DNA of 64,000 nt from CALINF01 sp039990395 (GTDB lineage Bacteria > Pseudomonadota > Gammaproteobacteria > Pseudomonadales > Halieaceae): NCBI GenBank assembly GCA_039990395.1, contig JBDXFZ010000126.1, positions 124,001 through 188,000 of the forward strand, in the 5' to 3' direction. The notes beneath the pieces were generated by a model. That model did not search any database. It had not been told where the DNA came from and was given only the letters and a program-made list of their open reading frames with translations. The translations under genes were made by a program, and so were the position numbers. Shown piece after piece: positions 61,570-64,000 of this stretch (position 1 is the stretch's first letter; each line of letters opens with the position of its first letter).

Positions 61570-62835
61570 TCAGCCGACGCCTTTCGGCTTTTGTTGATTC
61601 ATATAGCCAAACATGTAGCCCGCCACACGGCGCATTTGTATTTCATCTGCGCCCTCGGTGATGCGGTAACGGCGGTGATGACGATAGATATGTTCAAACG
61701 GCTTATAACGTGAATAGCCCACACCACCGTGCACCTGCATCGCTGTGTCAGCCGCCTCACAACACAATCTGTTAGCCTGATAGTTACAGATTGATACTTT
61801 ATCCGACACCGAGAACGCGCCGTCCTTGTCCATCAGCCACGCCGTTTTATGAATGAGCGCTCGCAGCATCTCGCAGCGAGCTTGCAGATCTACCAGCGGA
61901 AACTGGATAGCCTGATTAGCCGAGAGTGGTTTGCCAAAGGGCTTGCGCTCGGTGGCATACTTCACCGATTCGTTCACGCAATACTGCGCAGCACCAAGAC
62001 TGGATGCAGCCTGCCGGATCCGGTTCTCATTAAAAAAGTGCTGGACGACCTGCAGCCCTCTTCCCTCTCCGCCGAAAATACTGCTATCGGGTACGCGTAC
62101 ATCGGTGAACGTAACATGCGCGTGGTCGGTAGGCATATTGAACGTCCACAAGTACTCTTCCACGTTAACACCCGGTGCATCCATGGGCACCATGAAGGCT
62201 GTAATACCCCTCCCATCACCAGCCTCACCCGAGGTACGCGCCATCACCATATCGTCACTGGCTTTGTGCACCCCGGTATTCCAGGTCTTCTCACCATTGA
62301 TAATCCAGTGATCACCGTCTCGTACAGCAGATGTTTCCATGTGGGTAGCATCAGAGCCATGTGCAGGTTCGGTAATGCCAAACGCAAAACCCCGAGTGGC
62401 GTTCTTCAAATGCTCAAGCCACTCATCCTGCTGCTCGGGCGTTCCGTACTCAAGCATCAGTAGCAGACCAATGTTATTACCCACCACCGAATGTTCGTTC
62501 TGCAGGTCGTTGTGCAACCCCAAACCTTGCACCGCCAGGTGCTCTCGAATGATCGCCATACCAAGATTGGAACCACCCCGCCCGCCATGCTCCGGCGGGA
62601 ACGGGTAGCTGAATATCCCCGCCTTGATTGCCAGCTGTTTGGCTTTGTGCAGCAACTGCTCCCACTCTTCATTCGGCAAGCCATCGCGCTCCCAGTCGGT
62701 GCGGGCATCTTCACGGCGATGATCAAAGAAGCGAATGTTATCGTCCTGCTGCTCCAGAGGTTTGATCTCATCTTTTACAAACTGATCCACTTCCTCAAGA
62801 AAGGCAGCAATATCTGCGGGCACATCAAAATTCAT
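61570..62835 (-). CDS. Acyl-CoA dehydrogenase
   Basis: 421 aa. ATG 62835. Signature 1 FGITEPAHGSDATHMET (about 152-168), INGEKTWNTG, and signature 2 region AMQVHGGVGYSRYKPFEHIYRHHRRYRITEGADEIQMRRV. The pairing with the adjacent APH-like kinase is the ACAD10/11 arrangement. First gene of the minus-strand operon (dehydrogenase, kinase, GST, SDR). Confidence 0.92.
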   Translation of the reverse strand: MNFDVPADIAAFLEEVDQFVKDEIKPLEQQDDNIRFFDHRREDARTDWERDGLPNEEWEQLLHKAKQLAIKAGIFSYPFPPEHGGRGGSNLGMAIIREHLAVQGLGLHNDLQNEHSVVGNNIGLLLMLEYGTPEQQDEWLEHLKNATRGFAFGITEPAHGSDATHMETSAVRDGDHWIINGEKTWNTGVHKASDDMVMARTSGEAGDGRGITAFMVPMDAPGVNVEEYLWTFNMPTDHAHVTFTDVRVPDSSIFGGEGRGLQVVQHFFNENRIRQAASSLGAAQYCVNESVKYATERKPFGKPLSANQAIQFPLVDLQARCEMLRALIHKTAWLMDKDGAFSVSDKVSICNYQANRLCCEAADTAMQVHGGVGYSRYKPFEHIYRHHRRYRITEGADEIQMRRVAGYMFGYMNQQKPKGVG

Positions 62836-62875
62836 AATTTTCTCTCTTCGGGTTCTTATGCAATAGGTTCAAATT

Positions 62876-62893
62876 TACCTGATCATGTAGGTA
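62876..62893. promoter_or_regulatory. Possible operator between divergent genes
   Basis: TACCT-N8-AGGTA, in the divergent promoter region of the acyl-CoA dehydrogenase and OYE genes. Arms are only 5 bp, so a weak call. Confidence 0.25.
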
Positions 62894-63059
62894 CTGATAA
62901 TAGACCATGCCAACGAGCATTGGCGACGCATTCCAGACAGCACTAGCCGGCGTGATGCACACGCTACTTTCCATTCGCTCGCGTGAGTTGTAGCATCCCT
63001 CTTCACTGTGGCACTCAAAAGGCAGCGCCGCGCTTTCTCATCACACAAAGGAATTCCTT

Positions 63060-64000
63060 ATGAGCGGTCTGTTCACACCCTTGAGCTTCAATCATGGCCC
63101 CAGCATGAAGAACAGGTTCATGCTGGCACCATTGACCAATTGCCAAAGCGGTGTCGATGGCGTGCTGTCCGATGATGAGTTTCACTGGCTGACTTTGCGG
63201 GCCCGAGGCGGTTTTGGACTCACCATGACCTGCGCCGCTCACGTGCAACGCATCGGCCAGGGGTTTCCGGGTCAGTTGGGCATCTGGAGCGACGAGCACC
63301 TGCCCGGCTTGACCCGTCTTGCGAAGGAGATCAAAGCACACGACAGCGTGGCTATCTGCCAACTGCATCATGCGGGTATGCGCTCGCCCGAGGAGCTGAT
63401 CGGCGAAGCGCCAGTGTGCCCATCGGTGAACGAGCGCGCGGGCGCCCGTGAACTGAGCCTGGAAGAAACCGAGCAATTGATAGAAGACTTCATCATTGGC
63501 GCGGTTCGCGCCGAGCAGGCAGGCTTTGATGGCGTGGAGCTTCATGGCGCACACGGCTATATCCTGTGCCAGTACTTTAGTGCATCTATCAATCATAGAA
63601 CCGATCGCTTTGGAGGCAGCATTGAGAACCGCTTTCGCATACTGTTTGACATCATTGATGGCATACGTGCGCGCTGCGGCAGCGACTTCATGGTCGGTGT
63701 GCGTTTATCGCCTGAACGATTTGGCATGCAATTGCCAGAAGTATTAGACATTGCGCAGCAGTGTCTACTGGATGAACGTTTGGACTTTCTTGATATGTCG
63801 CTATGGGACATATTCAAAGAGCCTGAGGATCCCCAGTACGCGGGCAAAACCCTACTGCAGCACTTTGCAGCTCTTGAGCGCGGTTCTGTGCGCCTTGGGG
63901 TTGCCGGTAACATCCGCAACCCGGAACAGGCTGAACAGGCTCTTGCCGAAAATATTGACTGGATCATGCTGGGTCGCGCTGCCATCCTCAATCACGATTT
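63060..64000 (+). CDS. Old Yellow Enzyme family NADH:flavin oxidoreductase, N-terminal part
   Basis: The frame is open from ATG 63060 to the window edge (313 codons). An FMN enzyme reducing activated C=C bonds. Motifs: LFTPLSFNHGPSMKNRFMLAPLTN, CQLHHAGMRS, FDGVELHGAHGYILCQYFSA, NHRTDRFGGSIENRFRI, GVRLSPERFG, VAGNIRNPEQAEQAL and WIMLGRAAI. AAAGGAATTCCTT lies just upstream. No NAD(P)-binding C-terminal domain is visible up to the edge. Divergent from the acyl-CoA dehydrogenase operon. Confidence 0.93.
   Translation, partial: MSGLFTPLSFNHGPSMKNRFMLAPLTNCQSGVDGVLSDDEFHWLTLRARGGFGLTMTCAAHVQRIGQGFPGQLGIWSDEHLPGLTRLAKEIKAHDSVAICQLHHAGMRSPEELIGEAPVCPSVNERAGARELSLEETEQLIEDFIIGAVRAEQAGFDGVELHGAHGYILCQYFSASINHRTDRFGGSIENRFRILFDIIDGIRARCGSDFMVGVRLSPERFGMQLPEVLDIAQQCLLDERLDFLDMSLWDIFKEPEDPQYAGKTLLQHFAALERGSVRLGVAGNIRNPEQAEQALAENIDWIMLGRAAILNHD

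Overview
The window comes from a heterotrophic, probably marine gammaproteobacterium. The evidence is the chromosomal order ispE - tRNA-Gln - prs - rplY - pth - ychF at the left end, a DsbB, a DcaP-like porin, a wax-ester synthase (WS/DGAT) enzyme, several acyl-CoA dehydrogenases, TonB-linked catabolism and IPTL/VPTL-type C-terminal sorting tails. A Cellvibrionales/Halieaceae/Spongiibacteraceae-like host fits, but that is inference from gene content only. No IS element, prophage, CRISPR array, rRNA gene or recombinase was seen.

Layout. (1) 1-9.2 kb is core and semi-core: isoprenoid, PRPP and translation genes, a secreted DUF1223 protein, a tight carboxymuconolactone-decarboxylase/VOC/DUF3604 operon, dsbB, and tRNA-Met. 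(2) 9.4-17.3 kb is an accessory island built like a gene-cassette array. Most single genes are separated by copies of a ~75-bp element: an ~18-bp imperfect stem (AGGTGA-t-AGCGGAC-a-TTA against TAA-c-GTCCGCT-t-TCGCCT) around a variable centre that often pairs with itself, followed by one more AGCGGACAT. The cassettes carry a GNAT acetyltransferase, two surface proteins with sorting-type tails, a one-TM unknown, and four members of an unrecognised small three-TM membrane protein family. Two of these have nearly identical ends and a divergent interior. This is the best candidate for an undescribed system.

(3) 17.4-20.4 kb: a TetR regulator divergent from a phytanoyl-CoA-dioxygenase-like gene, with two abutting palindromes between them, then a 2-hydroxyacid dehydrogenase. 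(4) 20.7-41.1 kb is a catabolic region: acyl-CoA dehydrogenase, nitroreductase, two long GST-like proteins with a shared C-terminal extension, two arylsulfatase-type sulfatases, a haloalkane-dehalogenase-like hydrolase, patatin, DUF1330 proteins, TonB receptor, DJ-1/PfpI protein, metallo-beta-lactamase hydrolase, WS/DGAT acyltransferase and a second TetR. Three of its divergent promoters carry one related ~17-bp palindrome (TGACA-N7-TGTCA type), which suggests one regulon that takes up and breaks down an esterified, sulfated or halogenated lipophilic substrate.

(5) 41.3-50.1 kb: two alpha/beta hydrolases, endonuclease VIII (Nei), and an ion/osmotic group (K+ channel, cation/proton antiporter, large MscK-type channel). 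(6) 50.4-58.3 kb: patatin lipoprotein, DcaP-like porin, SdsA-type alkylsulfatase, MFS transporter, SOUL-family protein. (7) 58.3-64 kb: an acyl-CoA module (acyl-CoA dehydrogenase, APH-like phosphotransferase, GST, SDR) divergent from an Old Yellow Enzyme gene that runs off the right edge.
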